Notes: generated by a model from the letters alone, not told the origin. A DNA stretch of 64,000 bases from Occultella aeris (GCF_902703175.1 NZ_CACRYJ010000017.1:240351-304350); one strand, 5' to 3'. Positions 26,140 to 35,186 are shown, counted from the stretch's first letter. Numbers and translations: made by a program.

Positions 26140-27561
26140 TCACCGGACGAAACCGGTGCGTGCCTTGCTGTGCGCCGCCGCTCGAGCGGGCGCCGTCCAC
26201 AGGTCCGGCTTGGCGGCAGCGCGATGACTCGGTTGTTCGGAGGCCAGGTCGTCGCAGGCCTTCAGCAGGTCGCGGAGCAGCAGGTCGATCATCTGACGGC
26301 TCAGGTCCAGCCTGACCACGACGCGCATCAGATGAACCTGCTCGGCGTCGGGCGGGAGGCTGTAGGCAGGAACGATCCAGCCGTCCTGACGCAGCCGCGC
26401 GGACAGGTGGTAGACGTCGAAGCCGGGATCGCCCTTGAGCCTGAAGGTGACGACGGGTTCGCTGAGACCCGGATTGAGGATCTCGAACCTGCCGCTGGCG
26501 ACGAGGGCGTCGTTGAGATGGCGGGCGTTCGCCATCATGTTGCCGACGATCGAGGTGTACCCGGTCCGGCCAAGTCGCAGGAAGTTGTACATCTGCGCCT
26601 GGATCATCGCCGAACCCCGCGAGAAGTTGAACGTGTAGGTGGGCTGCGCTCCGCCCAGATAGTTCACGCTGAACACGAGGTCCTCAGGCAGCTTCGACGC
26701 GTCCCGGAAGATCAGCCAGCCGACACCGGGGTAGACGAGTCCGTACTTGTGCCCGGACGCGTTGATCGACGCCACCTGCGGGAGGCGGAAGTCCCATGCG
26801 AGTTCCGGTTCGGCGAACGGCGCGATGAACGCCCCGCTGGCGCCGTCCACGTGCAGCGGGATGTCCCACCCTCGCTCGTGCTTGACCCGGACGAGCAGAT
26901 CGTTGATCGCCTCGATCGGATCCGCCTCGCCGATATGGGTCGTGCCGAGCACGGCGCCCACCGCGATCGTGTTCTCGTCCACGCGGCTCTCGACGTCCTC
27001 CGCGCTGACCACGTATCGATCCGCGGTCATGGGGATCTTGCGCATCTCGACGTCGAAGTAGTTGGCGAACTTGTCCCAGACCACATGGGTCTCCGCGCCA
27101 TAGACCACGTTCGGGTGGTCGGTGCTGAGTCCCGCCGCTTCACGTCGGTTGCGCCAGGTGCGCTTGTGCGCCAGGAGCCCCAGCATGATCGCCTCGGACG
27201 ATCCGATCGTCCCCACGCCGACGACCTTGGCCGGGTCCGGGGCGTTGAACAGCGCCCCCAACATGTGTACGCAGCCCTCCTCCACGAGCGAGGCAGCCGG
27301 GTACTCCTCGTGATCGATGTGATTCTTGCGGAGCGTGTCGTGGATGAGCGCCTCGGCCTCGGGCTCCATCCAGGTCGTCACGAACGACGCGAGATTCAGC
27401 GTCTCGCGCCCGTCGAGCATCAGGCCGGTGTGTAGCAGTTCGTACGCCTCGGCGGGCGGCATGCCGTCGGCGGGGAACTGCATCGGGTCGATGTGTTCCC
27501 GGAACTGGCGCCGCCCATGGATAGGTCCGAACCAGGCACCCTCGGTCGGATCGCTCATCAT
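26140..27561 (-). CDS. gadB: Glutamate decarboxylase (PLP-dependent)
   Basis: A 473-residue enzyme that turns glutamate into GABA and CO2, consuming a proton. The PLP lysine is Lys272 in NASGHKYGLVYPG; HVDGASGAFIAPF and GVGTIGSSEAIMLGLLAHKR are typical of GAD. Two ATG codons follow GAGGGAGAAC; the second may be the true start. No glutamate/GABA antiporter is next to it, so the full acid-resistance system is not in this window. Its promoter region is shared with the divergent MarR gene. Confidence 0.94.
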   Translation of the reverse strand: MMSDPTEGAWFGPIHGRRQFREHIDPMQFPADGMPPAEAYELLHTGLMLDGRETLNLASFVTTWMEPEAEALIHDTLRKNHIDHEEYPAASLVEEGCVHMLGALFNAPDPAKVVGVGTIGSSEAIMLGLLAHKRTWRNRREAAGLSTDHPNVVYGAETHVVWDKFANYFDVEMRKIPMTADRYVVSAEDVESRVDENTIAVGAVLGTTHIGEADPIEAINDLLVRVKHERGWDIPLHVDGASGAFIAPFAEPELAWDFRLPQVASINASGHKYGLVYPGVGWLIFRDASKLPEDLVFSVNYLGGAQPTYTFNFSRGSAMIQAQMYNFLRLGRTGYTSIVGNMMANARHLNDALVASGRFEILNPGLSEPVVTFRLKGDPGFDVYHLSARLRQDGWIVPAYSLPPDAEQVHLMRVVVRLDLSRQMIDLLLRDLLKACDDLASEQPSHRAAAKPDLWTAPARAAAHSKARTGFVR

Positions 27562-27680
27562 GTTCTCCCTCTCTGCACGAGTACGGATCAAAGTAGCCGT
27601 CGCGCCGAGTCGCCACATCGCGTGATCCGAGTGAACCGGCCGCGGCCTGTCGGACGTTCCGGACTGCCGTCCACTCAACC

Positions 27681-27704
27681 TATAAGTGCTGTTATATTAG
27701 CGCT
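27681..27704 (+). promoter_or_regulatory. MarR operator and leaderless promoter
   Basis: TATAA-GTGCTG-TTATA (27681-27696) is an AT-rich palindrome of MarR type in otherwise GC-rich DNA. A -10 box TATATT (27693-27698) ends 6 nt before the GTG start at 27705, so transcription should begin at the start codon. Operator and -10 overlap, implying autorepression. Confidence 0.7.
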
Positions 27705-28274
27705 GTGACATCAGCGGATCCCACCCACCACAGCCATTGGCACGCCCTGACGAGGATGCTCGCCGAGATGGATGCCGACATCGAGCGCCTCTACCGCGAG
27801 CGCGGCATCGAGGGCGTCCGGCCACGGTTCGCCATGCCACTGATCCGCCTCGCGCACGTCGGCCCGCTGACCATCAAGGAGTTGGCCGCCGCCCTGGGCA
27901 AGACGCACTCGGCGATGAGTCAGACGATCAGCCTGATGCGACGCGAGAATCTGGTCACCACCACGCCGGGAGCCGATGCTCGCACCCGCCCGATCACGCT
28001 CACCGAGCGCGGACGTTCCCTGGTGCCGTTCCTGGAGGCGGAGTGGCGCGCGACGGAACAGGCCGTTGCCGAACTCGACGCCGAGGTGCCGTACCCGCTG
28101 ACCCGGGTGGTTGCCGAGCTCGAACGGGCGCTCGTCGCGCGGCCGTTCCTGGACCGGCTCCGCGCCCTGCTCGAGGCCACTCCGTCCCCTGGATCGACCT
28201 GGTCCGCCACGGCCGACACCACCGGGCCGAACCCCACGCGCCACCCCGGCACGACCAGCAAGCCCGCCAAGTGA
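27705..28274 (+). CDS. MarR family regulator
   Basis: A 189-residue regulator with the winged-helix core LTIKELAAALGKTHSAMSQT (about residues 55-74) and wing TTTPGADARTRPITLTERG. The C-terminus has a Thr/Pro tail not needed for DNA binding. It heads an operon with an MFS transporter (GTGA overlap) and an aminoglycoside-phosphotransferase-like gene, and likely represses all three. It is divergent from the glutamate decarboxylase. Confidence 0.92.
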   Translation: MTSADPTHHSHWHALTRMLAEMDADIERLYRERGIEGVRPRFAMPLIRLAHVGPLTIKELAAALGKTHSAMSQTISLMRRENLVTTTPGADARTRPITLTERGRSLVPFLEAEWRATEQAVAELDAEVPYPLTRVVAELERALVARPFLDRLRALLEATPSPGSTWSATADTTGPNPTRHPGTTSKPAK

Positions 28275-29578
28275 GCCTCACCGACCGTCTCCTCGACATC
28301 CGCCCGCTGCGGTCCAGTCGCGCGTTCCGGGACCTGTGGATCGGGTCCTCGGTCGGCACGTTCGGCTACCAGTTCGGAGTAGTTGCCGTGCTCCTGCAGG
28401 TCTGGCAGATGACCCACAGCCCGGTCTGGACCGGCGCGATCGGGTTGGTGAACGCGATCCCGCAACTCGTGTTCGGGATGGTCGGCGGGTCCCTGGCCGA
28501 CGCGATGGACCGGCGCACCCTGGTGCGGCTGACGACCCTCGGCCAGGTGCTCGTGGCGACCGGGCTGACCGTCCAGGCCCTGCTCCGGCTCGACTCGCTC
28601 GCGGTGCTGTTCCTCCTCATCTGCCTCGCGTCGGCGTTCAACGCGCTCGGCTCCCCCGCCCGGCGGACGTTCCCGGTCCGGCTCCTGCCCGCCGACCAGG
28701 TCGGCGCGGGCCTGGCGCTGCAGAACCTCGCGTTCCAGGCGTCGATGCTGGTCGGTCCGGCACTGGCCGGCCTGGTCCTGGCGCAGTGGGGCCTGGCGCC
28801 CACCTACCTGGTGCAAGCCGTCGCCGGCTGCGCCTCCCTGGTCGCCGTGATCCGGCTCCCGGCGATGCCGCCGCTGGGGACCGTCGCGCGGGCAGGTCTG
28901 CGGCAGAGCATCGACGGCCTGCGGTTCATCCGGACCAAGCCCGCCCTGTGGGGCTCGTTCGCCACCGATCTCGCGGCCACGCTGCTGGCGATGCCGATCG
29001 CGCTCTTCCCGCTCATCAACGAGTTGCGCTTCGGCGGGAACCCGCAGACGCTCGGGCTGTTCCTGTCCGCGATCGCGGTCGGCGGCATCGGTGCCGGTCT
29101 GCTCTCCGGCACGGTCACCCGCGCCCGGCGCGCCGGCCTGATCCAGCTCACTGCCGCCGGGACCTGGGGCATCGCCCTCGCCGTGGTCGGCTTCGCCCAG
29201 CCGCTGTGGCTGGTGTTCGCGGCGCTCGCCGTCGCCGGCGCGGCGGACACGGTCTCGGTGGTGACCCGCGGCGCGATGGTCCAGCTCGCCACGCCCGACT
29301 CACACCGGGGCCGGGTCTCCGCCGTGGACCACATCGTCGGCGTGGGCGGTCCCGAGGTCGGCAACTTCCGCGCCGGACTGGTGGCCGGCCTGACCTCCGC
29401 CCCGGTCGCACTCATCTCCGGCGGCCTGGCCTGCGCCGCGATCGTCGGCATGCTCGCCATCACGAACCGGCCGCTGCGCACCTTCACGATCGAGCCCGCC
29501 ACACTGCCCGAGGAGGCCGCGGATGGCCCCGGGGCACCCGACGCGGCCGGGTCACCCGCGGAGGTCGAGGCACGATGA
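28271..29578 (+). CDS. MFS transporter (drug efflux type)
   Basis: A 435-residue transporter with about 12 membrane spans, related to the EntS/MefA group. The loop motif ADAMDRRTLVRL (between spans 2 and 3) is the MFS signature. The GTG start overlaps the marR stop. Pairing with a MarR repressor and a kinase suggests export and inactivation of a toxic compound; the compound is unknown. Confidence 0.9.
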   Translation: MSLTDRLLDIRPLRSSRAFRDLWIGSSVGTFGYQFGVVAVLLQVWQMTHSPVWTGAIGLVNAIPQLVFGMVGGSLADAMDRRTLVRLTTLGQVLVATGLTVQALLRLDSLAVLFLLICLASAFNALGSPARRTFPVRLLPADQVGAGLALQNLAFQASMLVGPALAGLVLAQWGLAPTYLVQAVAGCASLVAVIRLPAMPPLGTVARAGLRQSIDGLRFIRTKPALWGSFATDLAATLLAMPIALFPLINELRFGGNPQTLGLFLSAIAVGGIGAGLLSGTVTRARRAGLIQLTAAGTWGIALAVVGFAQPLWLVFAALAVAGAADTVSVVTRGAMVQLATPDSHRGRVSAVDHIVGVGGPEVGNFRAGLVAGLTSAPVALISGGLACAAIVGMLAITNRPLRTFTIEPATLPEEAADGPGAPDAAGSPAEVEAR

Positions 29579-30522
29579 GGGACCCGGACCTGATCCCGCC
29601 CGGACTGCGCGACACCGTCATCCGGCACGTCGCCGACCCCGGCCTGCCCGACGGCGCCGCCTGGCTCGCGACGCTGCCCCGGCTCGTCGCTGAGGTGCTC
29701 GGGCACTGGCGGCTGCGCCGCGACGGGCCGGCGCGGCACGGGTACTCCGCGCTCGTACTGCCCGTCCGTCGCACGGACGGCACGCCCGCGATCGTGAAGC
29801 TGGTCTGGCCACACGCGGAGGGCCGAACCGAACGGCTCGCACTGCGCACCTGGGACGGCGACGGTGCGGTCCGCCTGCTCGCCGCAGAACCCGGCCGCTG
29901 GGCCCTGCTCCTGGAGCGCCTCGACGAGCGGGACCTGAACTCCGAGAGCATCCTCGACGGCGCCGAGGAACTCGGCCGGCTCGCCGCCCGGCTGGACCGC
30001 CCGGCGCCGGCTTGGGCGCCGCGGCTGTCCGAGCACTTGGCCACCCTCGTCGTGGACATCGACGCCCTGCGCACCCGGGACGCCCGAGGTACCGCCTTCC
30101 CGAGGCGACTGCTCGAGGCCGGCCGAGCCCTCGCCGTCGACCTGGGCTCGGAAGCCGACATCGACGCCCGGCTCGTGCACGCGGACCTGCACCCGGGCAA
30201 CGTCCTGTGGAGACCCGACCCGGGCGAGTGGGTCGCCATCGATGCCGAGACGATGGCCGCGGACCCTGCGTTCGCGCTCTCGCCGCTGCTGTGGAACCGG
30301 TGGGAGCAGGCGCAGGACGCCCATGACCTGCGCGGACATCTGCAACTGCGGCTGGACGTGGCCTGCGCCGGTGCCGGGCTCGACTACGACCGGGCTCGCG
30401 CGTTCGCCCTGGTCCGGTGCGTGCGGAACGCCATCTGGGAGCTGGATGCGACGGAGCACCCCGGCACCGCGGCGGAGATCACCCGGAGCATCACGATCAT
30501 CAAGGCGCTGCAGTCGCCCTGA
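29575..30522 (+). CDS. Aminoglycoside/hydroxyurea phosphotransferase-like kinase
   Basis: A 315-residue kinase of the APH(6) (streptomycin 6-kinase, APH_6_hur) family. The catalytic loop is LVHADLHPGNVLW and the metal Asp lies in VAIDAETMAADP; the N-lobe Lys is in IVKLVWP. ATG overlaps the MFS stop (ATGA). It could phosphorylate an aminoglycoside or a related metabolite. Chromosomal members of this family often have no known substrate, so a resistance role is only inferred. Confidence 0.86.
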   Translation: MRDPDLIPPGLRDTVIRHVADPGLPDGAAWLATLPRLVAEVLGHWRLRRDGPARHGYSALVLPVRRTDGTPAIVKLVWPHAEGRTERLALRTWDGDGAVRLLAAEPGRWALLLERLDERDLNSESILDGAEELGRLAARLDRPAPAWAPRLSEHLATLVVDIDALRTRDARGTAFPRRLLEAGRALAVDLGSEADIDARLVHADLHPGNVLWRPDPGEWVAIDAETMAADPAFALSPLLWNRWEQAQDAHDLRGHLQLRLDVACAGAGLDYDRARAFALVRCVRNAIWELDATEHPGTAAEITRSITIIKALQSP

Positions 30523-30557
30523 CGCCGCACTGGTCCCGGTCGCAGTTTCACAACAGG

Positions 30558-30584
30558 TGTCGAATACCGGCGGGCTCGACCGTC
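30558..30584 (+). promoter_or_regulatory. ECF42-type promoter before the DGPF genes
   Basis: TGTCGA (30558-30563) and CGTC (30581-30584) are separated by 17 nt. ECF42 sigma factors are known to recognise TGTCGA at -35 and CGA/TC at -10. The promoter would drive both DGPF genes and the sigma gene, giving positive autoregulation. Confidence 0.7.
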
Positions 30585-30662
30585 ATGCTGGTGAGGTCGC
30601 AGCCGCGGCCCGACCGGCCCGGTCGGCGAACGACGTCGGCCGACAGCAGAGAGGATCGGCAC

Positions 30663-30752
30663 ATGCGCGAACACCTGATGGTGATCGTGAGGGACATGAG
30701 CAGGCGGGCGGTTCCGCCGAGGCGAGCAGCACTGATCGAGGAGGCATCATGA
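30663..30752 (+). CDS. Small 29-residue open frame coupled to the first DGPF gene
   Basis: An ATG with an upstream GAGAGGA opens a 29-codon frame (MREHLMVIVRDMSRR...) whose TGA overlaps the ATG of the first DGPF gene. It lies inside the leader predicted from the ECF42 promoter. It is Arg-rich and matches no family I know. It may be a leader peptide for translational coupling or a chance frame. Confidence 0.3.
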   Translation: MREHLMVIVRDMSRRAVPPRRAALIEEAS

Positions 30753-31102
30753 AGTACGTGGTCCTGCTGATGGCAGACGGTGAGGAGAAGCCCTGGGGCG
30801 AGCAGACGCCCGAGGAGCAGGCTCGACAGATGGAGCGGTTCGGGGCGTTCGACGAGGCCTGCGCTGCCCGTGAGGGCGTGCGCATCCTGGCCGGCGAGGC
30901 CCTCCAGGACGGCGATGCCGCTGCCACGGTTCGCACCCGGGGCGGGCGGCTCACCCTCACCGACGGACCCTTCGCGGAGGCCGTGGAGGGGCTCGGTGGG
31001 TTCTACCTCATCGAAGTGCCCGATCGCGACGTGCTCGTTGAACTGCTTGCCGAACTCCCGGCCTACGACATGCAGATCAGCCCGGTCGTCGAAGGCATGT
31101 GA
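30749..31102 (+). CDS. DGPF/YCII-related protein 1
   Basis: A 117-residue protein of the YCII-related (DGPF) family, a ferredoxin-like fold. The defining motif is LTDGPFAEAVEGLGGFYLIE (about residues 69-88). GAGGAGG precedes the ATG. DGPF proteins are the usual targets of ECF42 sigma factors; their biochemical role is unknown. It is followed after one base by a second DGPF gene. Confidence 0.9.
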   Translation: MKYVVLLMADGEEKPWGEQTPEEQARQMERFGAFDEACAAREGVRILAGEALQDGDAAATVRTRGGRLTLTDGPFAEAVEGLGGFYLIEVPDRDVLVELLAELPAYDMQISPVVEGM

Positions 31103-31103
31103 G

Positions 31104-31451
31104 ATGAGGCGCTACCTGATCCTGATCGCCTACGAGCCATGGAACTGGAACACGGCGACCGAGGAGACCCGGGCGGCGTTCTTCGCCCAGCACGGCGCCT
31201 TCTCGGCGTTCGTCGCCGAGCATGGGCGGGAGGTCGCCAGCGCCGCCCTCGACGACGCGGACACGGCCACGACCGTCCGGCACGTCGACGGCAAGGTCGT
31301 GGTCACGGACGGGCCGTTCGCCGAGACGGCTGAGATGATCGGTGGCTACTACGAGGTCGAGCTGCCCGACCTGGACACCGCCATCGCGGCCGTCACGCTG
31401 CTGCCACCGTCCTACTCCCTCGAGATCCGCCCGGTCATCGACATCACGTGA
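31104..31451 (+). CDS. DGPF/YCII-related protein 2
   Basis: A 115-residue paralogue of the preceding protein with VTDGPFAETAEMIGGYYEVE. The two share fold and motif but differ through much of the rest, so this is an old duplication. Its stop overlaps the GTG start of the ECF sigma gene (GTGA). Confidence 0.9.
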   Translation: MRRYLILIAYEPWNWNTATEETRAAFFAQHGAFSAFVAEHGREVASAALDDADTATTVRHVDGKVVVTDGPFAETAEMIGGYYEVELPDLDTAIAAVTLLPPSYSLEIRPVIDIT

Positions 31452-32686
31452 GCGACGCCGAACTCGCACGGGTCGTGCGCGAGGAGTGGGGTCGTCTGAT
31501 CGCCCTGCTCCTCGCGCGCTTCCGACGGCTGGACCTGGTCGAGGATGCCCTCGCCGATGCCGTCGAGGTCGCCGCGCACAGGTGGCGTGCCGACGGCGTG
31601 CCGGACAACCCGGCCGCCTGGCTCAACACGGCCGCGAGCCGCCGCGTCTTGGACCGGCTGCGGGCCGAGGCGATGCAGCAACGGCGCGCACCGTTGCTGG
31701 TGACCGACTCCGAACACCGACAAAGCAGGGCTGGTGCGATGGCCGACACCGGCGACCTGGTGGAGGACGACGTGCTGCGCCTGGTGCTCATGTGCACCCA
31801 CCCGGCGCTGGCCCCCGAGGCAGCGAGCGCTCTCGCGCTGCGGCTGGTCCTGGGCGTGAGCACCCCCGACGTCGCGCGCCTGTTCCTGGTCCCCGAGTCC
31901 ACCATGGCCGCCCGCATCACTCGCGCGAAGAAGAAGATCGTGGCGGCGGGCATCCCGTTCGCGGTGCCGGGCGCCGGCCTGCTGCCGGAGCGCGTGGACA
32001 CCGTCGCACAGACCGCCTATCTCGCGTTCACCGCCGGCTATGCCCCCGGCAGCGGTCCCGACCTGCTCCGGGCCGGCCTAGCCGGAGAGGCGCTCCGGCT
32101 CGTTCGCGTCGTCCTCGCGCAGCGACCGCGGGAGTCGGTGCTCATCGCCCTCCTGGCCCTCATGCTGCTCCAGCACTCGCGGCGCGATGCGCGGGTCGGC
32201 GCCGAGGGTGCCCTCGTCCAGCTGGCCGACCAGAATCGAGCGATGTGGCACGCACCGGAGATCGCCGAGGCGCTCGGACTGCTGCGCTCCTTCGGTCCCA
32301 CACCGGCGCTGACGCTGCAGGGTGCGGCCTATCTCATCCAGGCCCAGATCGCGGCCGAACACGCCACCGCCGATACCGCCGCGGTCACCCGGTGGGACCG
32401 GATCGTCCGACGCTATGACGCGCTCCTGCAGCTCACGCCGTCGCCGGCGGCGCAGCTGGCCCGGGCGGTAGCCGTGGCCGAGTCCGAGGGGCCGGCGGCC
32501 GGCCTGGATGCTCTCGACGACGTCCACATGCCGGCCAGCCACCGACCTGCGGCGGTCCGAGGGGAGCTGTTGGCCAGGTTGGGCCGCACGGATGCCGCCC
32601 GAGCCGCTCTCGAGGAGGCGGTCGGCCAGTGCCGCAACGAGTCCGAGGCGACCCACCTGCGCAAGAGGTTGACCGAGTTGGGTTAG
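31448..32686 (+). CDS. ECF RNA polymerase sigma factor, ECF42 group
   Basis: A 412-residue sigma factor, about twice the size of a simple ECF. Region 2 lies at about residues 10-80 (RFRRLDLVEDALADAVEVA), region 4 at about 105-165 (LRLVLGVSTPDVARLFLVPES, then ARITRAKKKI). The C-terminal 220 residues form a helical TPR-like extension (AYLAFTAGYAPG, LTPSPAAQLARAVAVAESEG) that ECF42 members use in place of an anti-sigma factor. It is last in the operon with two DGPF genes. Confidence 0.93.
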   Translation: MSDAELARVVREEWGRLIALLLARFRRLDLVEDALADAVEVAAHRWRADGVPDNPAAWLNTAASRRVLDRLRAEAMQQRRAPLLVTDSEHRQSRAGAMADTGDLVEDDVLRLVLMCTHPALAPEAASALALRLVLGVSTPDVARLFLVPESTMAARITRAKKKIVAAGIPFAVPGAGLLPERVDTVAQTAYLAFTAGYAPGSGPDLLRAGLAGEALRLVRVVLAQRPRESVLIALLALMLLQHSRRDARVGAEGALVQLADQNRAMWHAPEIAEALGLLRSFGPTPALTLQGAAYLIQAQIAAEHATADTAAVTRWDRIVRRYDALLQLTPSPAAQLARAVAVAESEGPAAGLDALDDVHMPASHRPAAVRGELLARLGRTDAARAALEEAVGQCRNESEATHLRKRLTELG

Positions 32687-32727
32687 CCAGTCGGGCCGTC
32701 GGCGCACGAGAGTCGTCGTGACGGGGC

Positions 32728-33510
32728 TCAGACCTTCGCGTACCGGGCCCGCCCGAAGGAGTACACCCCGTAGAACGCGATCCCGAACGCGACGACACTG
32801 AGCAACACCGATCCGAGCGGCAGTTCGAGCAGCGCCTTGAGTGCGCCGTCGAGCCCCTGCGCCTCCTCGGGATCCGACTGCACGGCGGCCAGCACGAACA
32901 GCCCTCCGACGAGGACCAGCGCGATCCCCTTGGCGATGTACCCGAGCCGCCCGGCTCCGGTGATCCACCGCCCCGGGTTCTCGCGCAGGTCCCTCAGGAA
33001 CGTCGCCCGGGCGCCCTTGACGACGTGGTAGACGCCGACGCCGATGACCACGGTACCGACCACAGCGACCAGGATCCGGCCGAACGGCTGGGCCATCAGG
33101 GTGCCGGTCATGCTCGAGGTCTGCTCGCCGCCGCCGGAGGACGACCCGCCGGCCGCGATCCGCAGGGCCGTGCCGGCCAGCACCAGGTACAGGACCCCCT
33201 TGCCGAGGCTCTTGATCTTGTCCTTCGCCTCACCGGGCCCGATCAGTTCGGTGAGCTGCCAGAGCCCCAGCAGTGCGAACCCGGCCGTGACCACCCAGAG
33301 CAGCACAGCTCCGACGGGCGTGGCCGAGAGCTGCGCGAAGGCGCCGGACTGGTCCGCCGAGCCGGACCCGCCGGCCCACGCCAGTTGCAGGGCGAGCCAC
33401 CCGATCAGCAGGTGCAGAACCCCACTGGCGGCGTAACCCACGCGAGCGCCGGCACGCACGACCGGGTGGTCACCGGCGTCGGAGGCGGCATTGCGGACTG
33501 TCTCAGACAT
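32728..33510 (-). CDS. DUF1206 membrane protein
   Basis: A 260-residue integral membrane protein with three repeats of a two-span unit, each opening with a basic GxxxxG segment: ARVGYAASGVLHLLIGWLA, KSLGKGVLYLVLAGTAL and GRLGYIAKGIALVLVGGLF. This threefold pattern defines DUF1206. Function is unknown; actinobacterial homologues are common. It converges with the ECF42 operon; no strong hairpin is seen in the 41-bp gap. Confidence 0.9.
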   Translation of the reverse strand: MSETVRNAASDAGDHPVVRAGARVGYAASGVLHLLIGWLALQLAWAGGSGSADQSGAFAQLSATPVGAVLLWVVTAGFALLGLWQLTELIGPGEAKDKIKSLGKGVLYLVLAGTALRIAAGGSSSGGGEQTSSMTGTLMAQPFGRILVAVVGTVVIGVGVYHVVKGARATFLRDLRENPGRWITGAGRLGYIAKGIALVLVGGLFVLAAVQSDPEEAQGLDGALKALLELPLGSVLLSVVAFGIAFYGVYSFGRARYAKV

Positions 33511-33675
33511 GCCCCAAGCCTCGCATCGGTGCTCGCTCCCCGCGAGCGGACCCGGCGAGGTCGATGCCAAGCCCTCGAGACAGTCGGATCCCGCCGACCG
33601 GGGTCGAGTGGACCGGGACCAGGTCGACGCGGGTCGGTCCCCCTGCCTCGGCCGCCGGAGCCGTAGCCTCGCCGG

Positions 33676-34338
33676 GTGAGCGAGCCCGATTTCCTGACCG
33701 CCACCCGCACCGCCTATGACACGGTCGCCGTCGACTACGAGTCGCTGCTGCGCGACGAGCTCGGCGGCAACGCACTCGACCGCGCCCTGCTCGGCGCGTT
33801 CGCCGAGGACGTCCTGGCCGACGGCGCAGGTCCGGTAGCCGATCTGGGCTGCGGTCCGGGGCGGGTCACCACGCACCTCGCGTCGATCGGGCTGGACGTG
33901 TTCGGCCTCGACCTCTCGCCCGCGATGGTCGCCGTCGCGCGCGAACGCCTGCCCGAGCTGCGGTTCGTGGTCGGATCGCTGCTGGACCTCGAGGCCGCGG
34001 GCATCGAGCCGGGCTCGCTCGCCGGGGCCGTGGCCTGGTACTCGATCATCCACACCCCGCCGGCACACCTGCCGAAGGTGTTCGCCGAGTTCCGACGCGC
34101 CCTGCGGCCCGGCGGACGCCTGCTGCTGGCGTTCCAAGCCGGCGATCACCGAGCGAAGCACCTGGAGCGGGGCTACGGGCACGAGATCGACCTGGACGCC
34201 TACCGGCTCGATCCGGACACGATCGCCGACCTCCTCGGTGAGGCCGGCTTCGTGGCGGGCACCGCCACGATCCGCCAGGCGCGTGGACTGGAACCAACCC
34301 CGCAGGCGTACCTGCAGGTGACGACGCCGGACGACTGA
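33676..34338 (+). CDS. Class I SAM-dependent methyltransferase
   Basis: A 220-residue enzyme with SAM motif I VADLGCGPGRVTTHLA (about residues 54-69), acidic loop VFGLDLSPAMV and the post-motif FRRALRPGGRLLLAFQ. The substrate is unknown. The GTG start is preceded by a TAGCCT -10 box ending 6 nt upstream, so the mRNA is probably leaderless. It is divergent from the DUF1206 gene. Confidence 0.9.
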   Translation: MSEPDFLTATRTAYDTVAVDYESLLRDELGGNALDRALLGAFAEDVLADGAGPVADLGCGPGRVTTHLASIGLDVFGLDLSPAMVAVARERLPELRFVVGSLLDLEAAGIEPGSLAGAVAWYSIIHTPPAHLPKVFAEFRRALRPGGRLLLAFQAGDHRAKHLERGYGHEIDLDAYRLDPDTIADLLGEAGFVAGTATIRQARGLEPTPQAYLQVTTPDD

Positions 34339-34373
34339 GGGATCGCTCGCGCATCGCCGCGTATCCTCATCGC

Positions 34374-35177
34374 ATGTCCACCCCACCCCGCCCACCCGCC
34401 GTCGACCCCGGCACGGGTGCGCTGGCGTCGGCCGCGACGGGGCACCGCGGACTGCTCACCGAACGCATCGCACGCGAGCTCGAGCAGGACATCCGCACCG
34501 GTGCGATCGCCGTCGGCGCGAAGCTCGCCTCCGAGCGGGAACTCGCGATCCAGTTCGGTGCCAGCCGGGGTGTCGTGCGCGAGGTGCTGCGACGGCTGGA
34601 GGCCCATCACCTGATCGAGGTCGCACCCGGGCGGGGCTCCTACGTGGCCGAGCAGTCCTCGGCGCAGGCCCGCGGCTACGACGGCCTGTACCGGGCCGAG
34701 CGGCCGACGGTCCGCCAGCTGATCGAGGCCCGGATCCCGCTCGAGGTGGAGATCGTCGGGCTCGCTGCGCAGCGGGCGACCGAGGAGCAGCTCGAGGTGC
34801 TCGCCGAGATCAACGACCGCATCGAGTCCGCCACGGACGTCATCACCAAGGCCCGCGCGGACGTGGAGCTGCATGACGCGATCGCGGTCGCGAGCGCCAA
34901 TCCGGTGCTGCGCGTGATGCTCTCCTCGATCAGCGGGCTGATGTTCGAGATGATGCTCCGCTCCAACTCCGATCCGGCGATCTTCGAACCAGGTGTGCCG
35001 CATCACCCGGAGATCCTGGCCGCCCTGCAGGCCCGGGACGCGGACCTGGCCCGGCAGTACATGCGCGAGCACCTCGCACTCGGACTGCGCACGTACGGCA
35101 CCGATCTTGACGTGAGCCTGGACGTCATGGCCACCCGGCACATCGAGACCCTGCTCAGACGGGACGACGCGCGCTGA
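34374..35177 (+). CDS. GntR family regulator, FadR/FCD type
   Basis: A 267-residue regulator with winged helix LASERELAIQFGASRGVVRE (about residues 52-71) and an FCD domain (about 110-250) holding the metal-binding residues in DVELHDAIAVASANP. A TATCCT box ends 6 nt before the ATG, indicating a leaderless mRNA. A 9-bp-arm palindrome follows the promoter of the sugar ABC operon just downstream, which it most likely represses. The neighbouring mannonate-dehydratase-type enzyme suggests a uronate or aldonate inducer. Confidence 0.92.
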   Translation: MSTPPRPPAVDPGTGALASAATGHRGLLTERIARELEQDIRTGAIAVGAKLASERELAIQFGASRGVVREVLRRLEAHHLIEVAPGRGSYVAEQSSAQARGYDGLYRAERPTVRQLIEARIPLEVEIVGLAAQRATEEQLEVLAEINDRIESATDVITKARADVELHDAIAVASANPVLRVMLSSISGLMFEMMLRSNSDPAIFEPGVPHHPEILAALQARDADLARQYMREHLALGLRTYGTDLDVSLDVMATRHIETLLRRDDAR

Positions 35178-35186
35178 CCAGCGCCT

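Noticed and set aside
28111..29574. Long plus-strand frame running into the APH gene.
   Set aside because: It overlaps the MFS gene in another frame; the APH gene starts properly at 29575 with an ATGA overlap.
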